Of a DNA stretch of 64,000 bases, positions 49,907-60,161 are shown in pieces. Both the position numbers and the translations under genes were made by a program. A model generated the notes under the pieces. The model was given only the letters and a program-made list of their open reading frames with translations, did no database searches and was not told the origin of the DNA. Each line of letters begins with the position of its first letter. The first letter of the stretch is position 1. Source of the stretch: CAVUDO01 sp963740255 (GTDB taxonomy: Bacteria > Actinomycetota > Actinomycetes > Mycobacteriales > Cryptosporangiaceae); contig CAVUDO010000002.1 in assembly GCA_963740255.1 (NCBI GenBank), forward strand, positions 248,001 through 312,000. The letters are read 5' to 3'.

Positions 49907-51130
49907 GTGACCGGGCACCCTCGGGTGGTCGTCGAGGCGGACGGAGGCTCGCGGGGCAACCCCGGCCCGGCCGGGTACGGCGCGGTCGTCCGCGACGCGG
50001 TGACGGGCAAGGTGCTCGCCGAACGGGCCGACACGCTTGGCGTGACCACCAACAACGTCGCCGAGTACTCCGGGCTGATCGCGGGGCTGGAGGCCGCCGC
50101 GTCCCTCGGGGCCCGTGAGGTGGACGTGCGGCTGGACTCCAAGCTGGTCGTCGAGCAGATGTCGGGCCGATGGAAGATCAAGCACCCGCAGATGCGGCCG
50201 CTGGCCAGCCGGGCCGCGGCACTCGTCGCGGGGTTCGACGCGGTCCGGTTCCAGTGGATCCCGCGGGCCCAGAACACGGCCGCCGACGCGCTGGCCAATT
50301 CGGCCATGGACGGCACCAGCATCCACCGGGACCTCCGCGGCGACGGCGATCCGGACTCCGACAAGGAGCCTCACCCAGGCCACCCACCGACGACCGCCCT
50401 TCCTGCCGGAACTCCGGTCACGGCTGCTCCGGTCACGGCTGCTCCGGTCACGGCTGCTCCGGGCCCGGCCGCACGGCCTGCGCCCGGGTGGGCGGCCGGA
50501 ACGTTGGCGGCATCGGCGGCGACCACCACCGTGCTGGTCCGCCACGCGGCGTCGGCGTTGTCTCCGGAGCGACGCTTCTCGGGTCGCGGCGATGTCCCGC
50601 TGAGCCCGGATGGCGTCGAGCAGGCCAAACGGGTGGCGACCAGGCTGGCCGGGCGTGCGGGGTTGTCCGCGGTGGTCTCGTCCCCGCTGCTGCGCGCCCG
50701 ACAGACCGCCGAGGCCATCGCCCGGGCGCTCGGCGTCGACCTCGTCGTCGATCCCGACCTGGTCGAGACCGACTTCGGCGCCTGGGAGGGGTTCACCTAC
50801 GCCGAGGTGCGGGAACGGTGGCCGGCCGAGCTGGCCGCCTGGCTCGCCGCGCCGGCGGCCGCCCCACCGGACGGTGAGAGCTTCGCCGAGGTCGAGCACC
50901 GGGTGCGGCGGGCGCACCGCCGGCTGGTCGAGACCTACCCGGCGGCCGCCGTCGCGGTGGTCTCGCACGTGACGCCGGTCAAGACCCTGCTCCGGCTGGC
51001 CCTGGACGCGCCGGTCGCGACGCTGTTCCGGATGCAGCTGGACGTCACCGGGGTCTCGGAGGTCGACTGGTATGCCGACGGGCCGGCGAACGTGCGGCTG
51101 GTCAACGACACCCACCACCTCCTGATCTGA
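49907..51130 (+). CDS. Bifunctional RNase H/histidine phosphatase
   Basis: 407 residues. Residues 1-135 form RNase HI: VVVEADGGSRGNPGPAGYGA, TNNVAEYSGLIAGLEAA, EVDVRLDSKLVVEQMSG and QNTAADALANSAMDG supply the four acidic residues. A linker holds PVTAA three times from a 15-base tandem repeat. Residues 195-407 are a histidine phosphatase (TTVLVRHAASALSPERRFSG; VVSHVTPVKTLLRLAL) like CobC. Rv2228c of M. tuberculosis is the same fusion, with RNase H and alpha-ribazole phosphatase activities. GTG at 49907. Confidence 0.93.
   Translation: MTGHPRVVVEADGGSRGNPGPAGYGAVVRDAVTGKVLAERADTLGVTTNNVAEYSGLIAGLEAAASLGAREVDVRLDSKLVVEQMSGRWKIKHPQMRPLASRAAALVAGFDAVRFQWIPRAQNTAADALANSAMDGTSIHRDLRGDGDPDSDKEPHPGHPPTTALPAGTPVTAAPVTAAPVTAAPGPAARPAPGWAAGTLAASAATTTVLVRHAASALSPERRFSGRGDVPLSPDGVEQAKRVATRLAGRAGLSAVVSSPLLRARQTAEAIARALGVDLVVDPDLVETDFGAWEGFTYAEVRERWPAELAAWLAAPAAAPPDGESFAEVEHRVRRAHRRLVETYPAAAVAVVSHVTPVKTLLRLALDAPVATLFRMQLDVTGVSEVDWYADGPANVRLVNDTHHLLI
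50414..50458 (+). repeat. 15-base tandem repeat, three copies, in the RNase H/phosphatase linker
   Basis: CCGGTCACGGCTGCT occurs three times in a row with no mismatch and encodes Pro-Val-Thr-Ala-Ala each time. Copy number can change in frame without harming either domain. Confidence 0.95.
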
Positions 51131-51312
51131 CCCCGCGGCAGCCATGTACGGCCAGGGGGCGCGCGGTCGCGGGGCGCCGCTTGCGACCGTGTTCCGGGAG
51201 CGTGACGGTGGTCACGGTCAGGGCGCGGAAATGCGGGTCCGGCGGAACGCCCGCCGTAGCATCAGCGCCAAGCCGTCCAGCCGTTCCCCGTCCGCACCCC
51301 GAAGGGTCCGCA

Positions 51313-52908
51313 GTGTCCAAGCCCGTCGTGCTCGTCGCCGAGGAACTCGCCCCGTCCGCCCTCGATGTGCTCGCGCACGACTTCGAGGTCCGTCACGTCG
51401 ACGGGGCCGACCGGGCCGCGCTGCTGCCGGCGCTGGCCGACGTGGAGGCCGTACTCGTCCGCAGCGCCACGAGGATCGACGCCGAGGCGCTGGCCGCCGC
51501 GCCGAAGCTGACCGTGGTCGCCCGTGCCGGCGTGGGCCTGGACAACGTCGACGTGCCCGCCGCCACCGCGCGCGGCGTGATGGTCGTCAACGCGCCCACC
51601 TCCAACATCGTCTCCGCCGCGGAGCAGGCCGTGACGCTGCTGCTGGCGTGCGCCCGACACCTCGCGCCGGCCAACGCGGCGCTGAAGAACGGCGAGTGGA
51701 AGCGGTCGAAGTACACCGGTGTCGAGATCGCCGACAAGGTGGTCGGCATCGTCGGCCTCGGGCGGATCGGGGTGCTGTTCGCCCAGCGGATGTCGGCGTT
51801 CGGCACCCGGCTGATCGCCTACGACCCCTACGTGCAGCCGGCTCGGGCCGCCCAGATCGGCGTCCGGCTGGTCAGCCTCGAGGAGCTGCTGGCCGAGAGC
51901 GACTTCATCTCCATCCACCTGCCCAAGACACCGGAGACCAAGGGCCTGATCGGCGAGAAGGAACTGCGGCTGGTCAAGCCGAGCGTCCGGATCGTGAACG
52001 CCGCCCGCGGCGGGCTGATCGACGAGCAGGCGCTGGCCGACGCGGTGGCCGAGGGCCGGGTCGCCGGCGCCGGCATCGACGTGTACGCCACCGAGCCGTG
52101 CACCTCCTCCCCGCTGTTCGCGCACGAGAACATCGTGGTCGCGCCGCACCTGGGCGCCTCCACCGTGGAGGCGCAGGACAAGGCTGGCCTCGCCGTCGCG
52201 AAGAGCGTCAAGCTGGCGTTGCAGGGCGAGTTCGTGCCCGACGCGGTGAACGTCCAGGCTGGCGGCGTGGTCGCCGAGGACGTCCGGCCGGGGCTGCCGC
52301 TGGCCGAGAAGCTCGGGCGGGTGTTCACGGCACTGGCCGGCGGGGTGGCCCAGTCGATCACGGTCGACGTGCGCGGCGAGATCGTCGAGTACGACGTGAG
52401 CGTGCTGGAGCTGGCCGCGCTCAAGGGCGTCTTCTCCGACATCGTCGAGGAGTCGGTGACGTTCGTGAACGCGCCGCTGCTGGCCAAGGAGCGCGGCGTC
52501 GAGGTGGGTCTGACCACGAGCCCCGACAGCCCGGACTTCCGCAACCTCGTGACCGTGAAGGGCGTGCTTCCCGACGGCGAGCAGGTGAGCGTGTCCGGCA
52601 CGCTCAGCGGCCCGCGGCAGGTGCACAAGCTCACCGACATCGACGGCTTCGACATCGACCTGGTGCCCGAGGGGCACCTGCTGTTCTTCCGCTACGACGA
52701 CCGTCCCGGCGTGGTCGGAACCCTCGGCCGCACGCTCGGCGACGCGGGTATCAACATCGCCGGCATGCAGGTCTCCCGCACCGACGCCGGCGGCGAGACG
52801 CTGATGGCGCTCTCGGTCGACTCGGCTGTCCCGGCCGACCTGCTCGAACAGGCCGCGCTGGGCATCGGTGCCCACGCCGCGAGCGGTGTGGACCTCAGCG
52901 GCTTCTGA
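51313..52908 (+). CDS. serA: D-3-phosphoglycerate dehydrogenase
   Basis: 531 residues, the long type with ASB and ACT domains. NAD-binding GIVGLGRIGVLFAQRMSAFG, substrate Arg in VRIVNAARGGLIDE, Glu in IDVYATEP and His in VAPHLGASTVEAQ. The C-terminal ACT domain (FFRYDDRPGVVGTLGRTLGD) senses serine. It makes 3-phosphohydroxypyruvate for serine synthesis. GTG at 51313 (SKPVVLVAEELAP). It is followed by leuB, as in mycobacteria, with a DinB gene in between. Confidence 0.95.
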   Translation: MSKPVVLVAEELAPSALDVLAHDFEVRHVDGADRAALLPALADVEAVLVRSATRIDAEALAAAPKLTVVARAGVGLDNVDVPAATARGVMVVNAPTSNIVSAAEQAVTLLLACARHLAPANAALKNGEWKRSKYTGVEIADKVVGIVGLGRIGVLFAQRMSAFGTRLIAYDPYVQPARAAQIGVRLVSLEELLAESDFISIHLPKTPETKGLIGEKELRLVKPSVRIVNAARGGLIDEQALADAVAEGRVAGAGIDVYATEPCTSSPLFAHENIVVAPHLGASTVEAQDKAGLAVAKSVKLALQGEFVPDAVNVQAGGVVAEDVRPGLPLAEKLGRVFTALAGGVAQSITVDVRGEIVEYDVSVLELAALKGVFSDIVEESVTFVNAPLLAKERGVEVGLTTSPDSPDFRNLVTVKGVLPDGEQVSVSGTLSGPRQVHKLTDIDGFDIDLVPEGHLLFFRYDDRPGVVGTLGRTLGDAGINIAGMQVSRTDAGGETLMALSVDSAVPADLLEQAALGIGAHAASGVDLSGF

Positions 52909-52985
52909 GCGGCGCCGGGAAGCGTCGGGGGGTCCGGCTAACGTCGGGCCATCGTGACTTCCCGACCGACGGAGCGAGGCGCCCG

Positions 52986-53492
52986 ATGACCGACACCGAG
53001 AAGGCCACCGGCGAGCGTGCGGATCTGCTGGAGACGCTGGCCAATCACCGGTACTTCCTGCGGTTCACCGTCCGCGACCTGACCGACGAGCAGGCCGCGT
53101 CGAGGCCGACGGTGAGCGCGCTGTGTCTCGGCGGCCTGGTCAAGCATGTCGCCGCCACCGAACGCCAGTGGACGGACTTCATCGTCGGCGGCGCCGAGGC
53201 GATGGGTGGCGGCGGGGACGACTGGGCCGCCGGGTTCAGCATGGCCGAGGGCGAGACGCTCGCCGGTCTGCTCGACCAGTACGCCGAGGTGGCCCGCCGG
53301 ACCGACGAGCTCGTGGCCACCCTGCCCGACCTGGACGCGTCCCACCTCCTGCCGGAAGCGCCCTGGTTCGAGCCGGGCGCGCGCTGGTCGGCGAGGCGGG
53401 TGCTGCTCCACGTGATCGCGGAGACGGCACAGCACGCGGGCCACGCCGACATTCTGCGCGAGACGCTGGACGGTTCCAAGACGATGGGCTGA
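52986..53492 (+). CDS. DinB family protein (DUF664)
   Basis: 168 residues with a four-helix DinB bundle: ETLANHRYFLRFTVRDLTDE, LGGLVKHVAATERQWTDFIV and LLHVIAETAQHAGHADILRE supply the three metal His. ATG at 52986. It is probably a thiol-dependent transferase (mycothiol or bacillithiol type); substrate unknown. It lies between serA and leuB in the same direction. Confidence 0.88.
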   Translation: MTDTEKATGERADLLETLANHRYFLRFTVRDLTDEQAASRPTVSALCLGGLVKHVAATERQWTDFIVGGAEAMGGGGDDWAAGFSMAEGETLAGLLDQYAEVARRTDELVATLPDLDASHLLPEAPWFEPGARWSARRVLLHVIAETAQHAGHADILRETLDGSKTMG

Positions 53493-53560
53493 GCGTGCCC
53501 GTATCAGAGGATGGGACGCGGTTACCGATAGCTGGGATAGGACGGGGTACCTTGTCGGCC

Positions 53561-54592
53561 ATGACGACCAGGCTGGCGGCGATCGGCGGCGACGGGATCG
53601 GCCCCGAGGTGGTGGCCGAGGGACTGAAGGTGCTGCACGCGGTCCTGCCGGGCGTCGAGGTGACCGACTACGACCTCGGCGCCCGTCGCTGGCACGCCAC
53701 CCGCGAGGTGCTGCCAGAGTCCGTGCTCGCCGAACTGGCCGGGCACGACGCGATCCTGTTGGGCGCGGTGGGGGATCCGGCGGTGCCCTCCGGCGTGCTG
53801 GAGCGGGGGCTGCTGCTCCGGCTCCGCTTCACCTTCGACCACTACGTCAACCTGCGGCCGGCCCGGCTCTATCCTGGCGTGCCGAGCCCGCTGGCCGGCG
53901 TCAAGGACGGCGACGTCGACTTCGTGGTCGTCCGGGAGGGCACCGAAGGGCTGTACTGCGGCGCGGGCGGCACCCTCGCCGAGGGCAGTCCGCGCGAGGT
54001 GGCCACCGAGCTGAGCCTGAACACCCGGGTGGGCGTGGAGCGGGTGGTGCGCGACGCGTTCGCGCGTGCGGCCGGCCGCCAGCGGCGCAAGCTCACGATG
54101 GTGCACAAGAACAACGTGCTCACCCACGCCGGCGGCCTCTGGACGCGCGTCTTCGCCGAGCTGGCGTCGGAGTTCCCCCAGGTCGGCACCGAGTACCTGC
54201 ACGTCGACGCGGCCGCGATGTTCTTCGTCACCCAGCCGCAGCGGTTCGACGTCGTGGTCACCGAGAACCTCTTCGGCGACATCCTCACCGACCTCGCCGC
54301 CGCGATCTGCGGCGGCATCGGGCTCGCCGCGAGCGGGAACATCAACCCCACCGGCGAGTACCCCTCGATGTTCGAGCCCGTCCACGGCTCGGCGCCGGAC
54401 ATCGCCGGGCAGGGCGTGGCCGATCCGACCGCCACGATCCTGTCGGTCGCGCTGCTGCTCGACCACCTCGGCCGCGCCGAGGAGGCCGCCCAGGTCGAGG
54501 CCGCGGTCGTCGCTGACCTCGCCGAGCGTGACCCTGGTGTCGCCGTGCGCACCGCCGAGGTCGGCGACCGCGTGGCCGCCCGCCTCGCCTGA
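53561..54592 (+). CDS. leuB: 3-isopropylmalate dehydrogenase
   Basis: 343 residues. AAIGGDGIGPEVVAEGLKVL, VREGTEGLYCGAGG, MVHKNNVLTHAGGLW and GSAPDIAGQGVADPTATILS are IPMDH signatures. It oxidises 3-isopropylmalate in leucine synthesis, and members of the family also act on 3-methylmalate, the citramalate-pathway step to isoleucine. With cimA in the same window that second use is worth noting. ATG at 53561. Confidence 0.95.
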   Translation: MTTRLAAIGGDGIGPEVVAEGLKVLHAVLPGVEVTDYDLGARRWHATREVLPESVLAELAGHDAILLGAVGDPAVPSGVLERGLLLRLRFTFDHYVNLRPARLYPGVPSPLAGVKDGDVDFVVVREGTEGLYCGAGGTLAEGSPREVATELSLNTRVGVERVVRDAFARAAGRQRRKLTMVHKNNVLTHAGGLWTRVFAELASEFPQVGTEYLHVDAAAMFFVTQPQRFDVVVTENLFGDILTDLAAAICGGIGLAASGNINPTGEYPSMFEPVHGSAPDIAGQGVADPTATILSVALLLDHLGRAEEAAQVEAAVVADLAERDPGVAVRTAEVGDRVAARLA

Positions 54593-54751
54593 GCCGCCTT
54601 CGTCCCACGGCCCTCCGCGGGTCGCGCCCGTTCCGGCCGGATGCGCCGGTCGATGGCTCCCCAGGTCGCTGAACGAGCGGTAAGTTCGGGCATGTCCGCC
54701 CCGCGCCGTCCGCGGGCGACCCGAGCCCCGCCCGTCCCGGAGAGGACCGCC

Positions 54752-55864
<1,113 letters not shown>

Positions 55865-56002
55865 CGGGTCGCGCGGGGCGGGGGAGCCTGACGCAGGCCC
55901 GCCGCGGGACGGGCCGCGACGGGCCGCCTCGCCGCAGACCGCCCGTGCGTCGGTGGCGCCGGTCTGAGACCGTCTACCCGTCCACCTGCCGAGGGAGCAC
56001 CG

Positions 56003-57367
56003 ATGAACGCAGTACGGTCGCCGATCGTCGACAGCCTCGCCGCGCGCCGGCCGGCCGATCGGGCCCGGGACATCGTCGAGACACTGGTCGAGGCGTTCGA
56101 GCCGCTGATCGAGGCCGACCCGGCGGCGTTCCGGTCGAAGTTCCGCAAGATGGCCGCCGACCCGTTCGCGTTCTACCGCGGCAGTGCCTGCCTGTTCTTC
56201 TCCGACGTGACCGACGAGGCGGTCGGCGAGCGGGACCGGTGGGCCGACGAGCGCACCAGCCGGGTGTGGATCCAGGGTGACCTGCACTGCCGGAACTTCG
56301 GCACCTACATGGACTCCTCGGGCGTCCTGGTCTTCGACGTGAACGACTACGACGAGGCCTACGTCGGCCACTTCACCTGGGACGTCCAGCGGCTGGCGGC
56401 CAGCCTGGCCCTGCTGGGCTTCGGCAAGGCGCTCTCCGACGACACGATCGAGGCGATGATCTCCGAGCTCGCCGGCGCGTACGTCGCCACCGTGCGCCGG
56501 TTCGCCGCGCATCCGGCGGACGAGGAGTTCCGGCTCACTCTGGACACCACCGACGGTGCGCTGCACCAGGTGCTGCTGGAGGCGCGGATGCGCACCCGGA
56601 TCGACCTGTTGCAGCGCAGCACGACCATCCGCGCGTTCGACCGGGTTTTCCGGGAGGGCCCGGGCGTGCGCACCTTGGACAAGGCAGAACGGGACATGGT
56701 CGAGCAGGCGTTCCACGACTACCTGCTCACGATCCCGGAGGGCAAACGCAAGGACCTGTCCAGCTACCACGTCAAGGACATCGTCGGACGATCCGGGTTC
56801 GGCATCGGTTCGGCCGGGCTGCCCGCGTACAACCTGCTGGTCGAGGGCAACACCCAGGCGTTGGAGAACGACGTGGTGCTCTCGATGAAGCAGGGCAACG
56901 TCGCGGCGGCCAGCCGGGTGGTGAACGACCCCGACATCCGCGGGTACTTCGAGCACCACGGCCACCGCACCGTTGTCTCGCAGCGGGCGTTGCAGGCCCA
57001 CGCCGACCCGTGGCTGGGCTGGTGCGAGATCGACGGCGTCGGCCAGGTGGTGCAGGAACTCTCGCCGTACGAGGCCGACATCGAGTGGGCCGACATCAAC
57101 GAGCGCGACGAGATCATGCCGCTGCTGCGTTACCTCGGCCAGGCGGTGGCCAAGGTGCACTGCGTGTCCGACGCCGACAGCGAGCAGTCGCTGGTGAAGT
57201 TCCAGACCGAGGACGCGATCTGCGCCGCCATCGGGGATGCCGACCAGGAGTTCGCCGACGAGCTGGTGGCGTTCGGCCTCGGCTACGCCGAGCAGGCGCG
57301 CGACGACTACCGGCACTTCGTCGACGCGTTCCGCAACGGCCGGATCCCCGGGGTTGACGGCGGATGA
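56003..57367 (+). CDS. DUF2252 family kinase-like protein
   Basis: 454 residues, full length for DUF2252. WIQGDLHCRNFGTYMDSSGV and VFDVNDYDEAYVGHFTWDVQ resemble the catalytic loop and metal site of aminoglycoside phosphotransferase-like kinases (HGDxHxxN type). SYHVKDIVGRSGFGIGSAGL is also typical. ATG at 56003 follows CCGAGGGAGCACCG. The stop overlaps the start of the glutamine-synthetase-like gene (ATGA), so they are coupled and may share a pathway. The substrate is unknown. Confidence 0.9.
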   Translation: MNAVRSPIVDSLAARRPADRARDIVETLVEAFEPLIEADPAAFRSKFRKMAADPFAFYRGSACLFFSDVTDEAVGERDRWADERTSRVWIQGDLHCRNFGTYMDSSGVLVFDVNDYDEAYVGHFTWDVQRLAASLALLGFGKALSDDTIEAMISELAGAYVATVRRFAAHPADEEFRLTLDTTDGALHQVLLEARMRTRIDLLQRSTTIRAFDRVFREGPGVRTLDKAERDMVEQAFHDYLLTIPEGKRKDLSSYHVKDIVGRSGFGIGSAGLPAYNLLVEGNTQALENDVVLSMKQGNVAAASRVVNDPDIRGYFEHHGHRTVVSQRALQAHADPWLGWCEIDGVGQVVQELSPYEADIEWADINERDEIMPLLRYLGQAVAKVHCVSDADSEQSLVKFQTEDAICAAIGDADQEFADELVAFGLGYAEQARDDYRHFVDAFRNGRIPGVDGG

Positions 57368-58707
57368 GCAGCCGCCACCTGACGCTGGACCAGCTCCGGA
57401 TCGAGGTCGAGGCCGGCACCGTCGACACGGTCGTGCTCGGGTTCACCGACATGCAGGGACGCCTGCAGGGCAAGCGGCTGGCGGCGGAGTTCTTCCTCAC
57501 CGACGTGCTCGACCACGCCGCCGAGGGCTGCAACTACCTGCTCGCGGTGGACGTCGAGATGAACACCGTCGACGGCTACGCGATGAGTTCGTGGGAACGC
57601 GGCTACGGCGACTTCGTGCTCAAGCCCGACCTTGCCACCCTGCACCGCATCCCCTGGCACCAGGGCAGCGTCGGGCTGCTGGCCGACCTGGAATGGTCGG
57701 ACGGGTCGCCCGTGGTCGCGTCGCCCCGGCAGGTCCTCGCGGTCCAGACGGCCCGGCTGGCCGAGCGGGGCTGGCAGGCGTTCGCTGGCACGGAACTCGA
57801 GTTCATCGTCTTCCGCGAGTCCTACGAGGACGCCTGGCGGACCGGCTACCGCGACCTCACGCCGGTCAACCAGTACAACGTGGACTACTCGCTGCTGGGC
57901 ACCGCGCGGGTGGAGCCGCTGCTGCGGGGAATCCGGCTCGGGATGGCCGGCGCCGGCCTGACGGTCGAGTCGGCCAAGGGCGAGTGCAACCTCGGCCAGC
58001 ACGAGATCGCGTTCAAGTACGACGAGGTGAGCCGGGCCTGCGACCACCACACGATCTACAAGAACGGTGCCAAGGAGATCGCCGCCCAGCAGGGTGTGAG
58101 CCTGACGTTCATGGCGAAGGTGAACGAACGGGAGGGGAACTCCTGCCACATCCACCTCTCGCTGCGCGGCGACGCCGGCCGCCCGGTGTTCGCCGATGCC
58201 CCGGATGTGTTCGACCACTTCCTGGCCGGGCTGCTGGCCCACCTGTCCGAGCTGACACTGTTCTTCGCCCCGAACGTCAATTCCTACAAGCGCTACGTCG
58301 ACGGGAGTTTCGCCCCGACCGCCGTGGCCTGGGGCCGGGACAACCGCACCTGCGCGCTGCGCGTGGTCGGCCACGGCGCCGGGCTGCGGGTCGAGAACCG
58401 GGCGCCCGGCGCGGACGTGAACCCCTATCTGGCCTGTGCGGCGATGATCGCCGCCGGGCTGGACGGCATCGACCGGGCGCTGCCGCTGGAGGAGCCGTGC
58501 ACCGGCAACGCGTACGCCGGTGACGCCCCGCGGGTGCCGTCGACACTGCGGGACGCCCGCTCGGCGTTCGCGGAGTCGACGCTGGCCCGGGCGGCGTTCG
58601 GGGACGAAGTGGTGGCGCACTACCTCAACGCGGCGGACGTGGAACTGGCCGCGTTCGACGCGGCGGTCACCGACTGGGAGCACTTCCGCGGGTTCGAGCG
58701 CCTGTGA
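57364..58707 (+). CDS. Glutamine-synthetase-like gamma-glutamyl-amine ligase
   Basis: 447 residues of the GS fold: FTDMQGRLQGKRLAAEFF, AGTELEFIVFRESYED, ESAKGECNLGQHEIAFKYDE, GNSCHIHLSLRGDAGRPVFA and VNPYLACAAMIAAGLDGIDR. It lacks the typical GlnA adenylylation tail and sits next to aldehyde dehydrogenase and SDR genes, so it is more likely a GlnA3/GlnA4-like enzyme that joins glutamate to a polyamine or ethanolamine than a true glutamine synthetase. The amine is inferred from context only. Confidence 0.85.
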   Translation: MSSRHLTLDQLRIEVEAGTVDTVVLGFTDMQGRLQGKRLAAEFFLTDVLDHAAEGCNYLLAVDVEMNTVDGYAMSSWERGYGDFVLKPDLATLHRIPWHQGSVGLLADLEWSDGSPVVASPRQVLAVQTARLAERGWQAFAGTELEFIVFRESYEDAWRTGYRDLTPVNQYNVDYSLLGTARVEPLLRGIRLGMAGAGLTVESAKGECNLGQHEIAFKYDEVSRACDHHTIYKNGAKEIAAQQGVSLTFMAKVNEREGNSCHIHLSLRGDAGRPVFADAPDVFDHFLAGLLAHLSELTLFFAPNVNSYKRYVDGSFAPTAVAWGRDNRTCALRVVGHGAGLRVENRAPGADVNPYLACAAMIAAGLDGIDRALPLEEPCTGNAYAGDAPRVPSTLRDARSAFAESTLARAAFGDEVVAHYLNAADVELAAFDAAVTDWEHFRGFERL

Positions 58708-58729
58708 CGAGGTCCGCGGCGGTGACGTC

Positions 58730-60118
58730 GTGACCGGACCGACCGGGCACCTCCCTCGGGTGGGGCCGTGCGAGGTGGTGAACCCGGCGACTGAGGAGGT
58801 CGTCGCGACGGTGCTTCTCGCGAGCACGGACGAGACCGACGGAGCGGTGGCCCGCGCGGTCGCCGCGTTCCGATCGTGGCGCGAGGTCGCGCCGGGGGAC
58901 CGGGCCCGGTTGCTGCGCCGGTTCGCCGAGGTGGTCGACGCCCACGTCGAGGAGCTGGCCTGGCTGGAGGTCCGCAACGCCGGGCACCCGATCACCTCGG
59001 CCCGCTGGGAGGCCGGCAACGTCCGCGACGTGCTCCACTACTACGCCGGCGGGCCGGAACGGCTGTGCGGGCGACAGATCCCGGTCGCCGGGGGGGTGGA
59101 CCTGACGTTCCACGAGCCGCTCGGCGTGGTCGGGGTGATCGTGCCTTGGAACTTCCCGATGCCGATCGCGGCCTGGGCGTTCGCTCCGGCGCTGGCCGCG
59201 GGCAACGCGGTCGTGCTCAAGCCCGCCGAGCTGACCCCGCTCACCGCGATGCGGCTGGCCGAGCTGGCGCTGGAGGCGGACCTGCCCGAGGGCGTGTTCA
59301 CCGTCCTGCCCGGTGCCGGCGTCGTGGTGGGGGAGCGGCTGGTCGCACACCCGGACGTCGCGAAGATCGTGTTCACCGGCTCGACGGCGGTGGGCCGGTC
59401 GGTGCTGGCCGGCTGTGCGGCCCGGGTGAAGCCGGCGATGCTGGAGCTGGGCGGGAAGAGCGCCAACATCGTGTTCGCCGACGCCGACCTGGAACTCGCC
59501 GCCGCGACGGCTCCGGAGGCGGCGTTCGACAACGCCGGGCAGGACTGCTGTGCCCGATCCCGGATCCTGGTGCAGCGTTCGGTCTACGACCGGTTCTTGG
59601 AGCTGTTGGAGCCGGCTGTGCGGGGCGTCGTGGTGGGGGATCCTGCCAGCGAGGACACCGCGATGGGCCCGCTGGTCAGCGCGGACCAACGCGCCCGGGT
59701 GGCGTCGTACCTGGACGGCGACGTGCAGGTGGCGTACCGGGGAACCGCGCCGGGCGGGCCGGGGTTCTGGTTCCCGCCGACGGTGGTGGCGCCGGTGCGC
59801 GCGGAGGACCGGATCGCCCGCGAGGAGGTGTTCGGCCCGGTGGTCGTCGTGCTGCCGTTCGACGACGAGGCCGACGCGGTGCGGATCGCCAACGACAGCG
59901 ACTACGGCCTGTCCGGTTCGATCTGGACCCGCGACGTGGGCCGTGCCCTGCGGGTGGCCCGCGCGGTCGAGGCCGGCAACTTGAGCGTGAACTCGCACTC
60001 CTCGGTGCGGTACGCGACGCCGTTCGGCGGCTACAAGCAGTCCGGCCTCGGCCGGGAGCTCGGCCCGGACGCGCTCGACGCGTTCACCGAGGTCAAGAAC
60101 GTCTTCATCGCGACGTGA
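58730..60118 (+). CDS. Aldehyde dehydrogenase family protein
   Basis: 462 residues. GVVGVIVPWNFPMPIAAW, FTGSTAVGRSVLAGC, LELGGKSANIVFAD (general base Glu) and NAGQDCCARSRILVQRSVYD (nucleophile Cys). YATPFGGYKQSGLGRELGP closes the fold. It would oxidise the aldehyde formed from a gamma-glutamyl-amine. GTG at 58730, 22 bases after the ligase gene. Operon with the next SDR. Confidence 0.93.
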   Translation: MTGPTGHLPRVGPCEVVNPATEEVVATVLLASTDETDGAVARAVAAFRSWREVAPGDRARLLRRFAEVVDAHVEELAWLEVRNAGHPITSARWEAGNVRDVLHYYAGGPERLCGRQIPVAGGVDLTFHEPLGVVGVIVPWNFPMPIAAWAFAPALAAGNAVVLKPAELTPLTAMRLAELALEADLPEGVFTVLPGAGVVVGERLVAHPDVAKIVFTGSTAVGRSVLAGCAARVKPAMLELGGKSANIVFADADLELAAATAPEAAFDNAGQDCCARSRILVQRSVYDRFLELLEPAVRGVVVGDPASEDTAMGPLVSADQRARVASYLDGDVQVAYRGTAPGGPGFWFPPTVVAPVRAEDRIAREEVFGPVVVVLPFDDEADAVRIANDSDYGLSGSIWTRDVGRALRVARAVEAGNLSVNSHSSVRYATPFGGYKQSGLGRELGPDALDAFTEVKNVFIAT

Positions 60119-60161
60119 CGGAGCGCGCCGGCCGGGGGGCCAGGCCAGGGGAGGGACGGGC

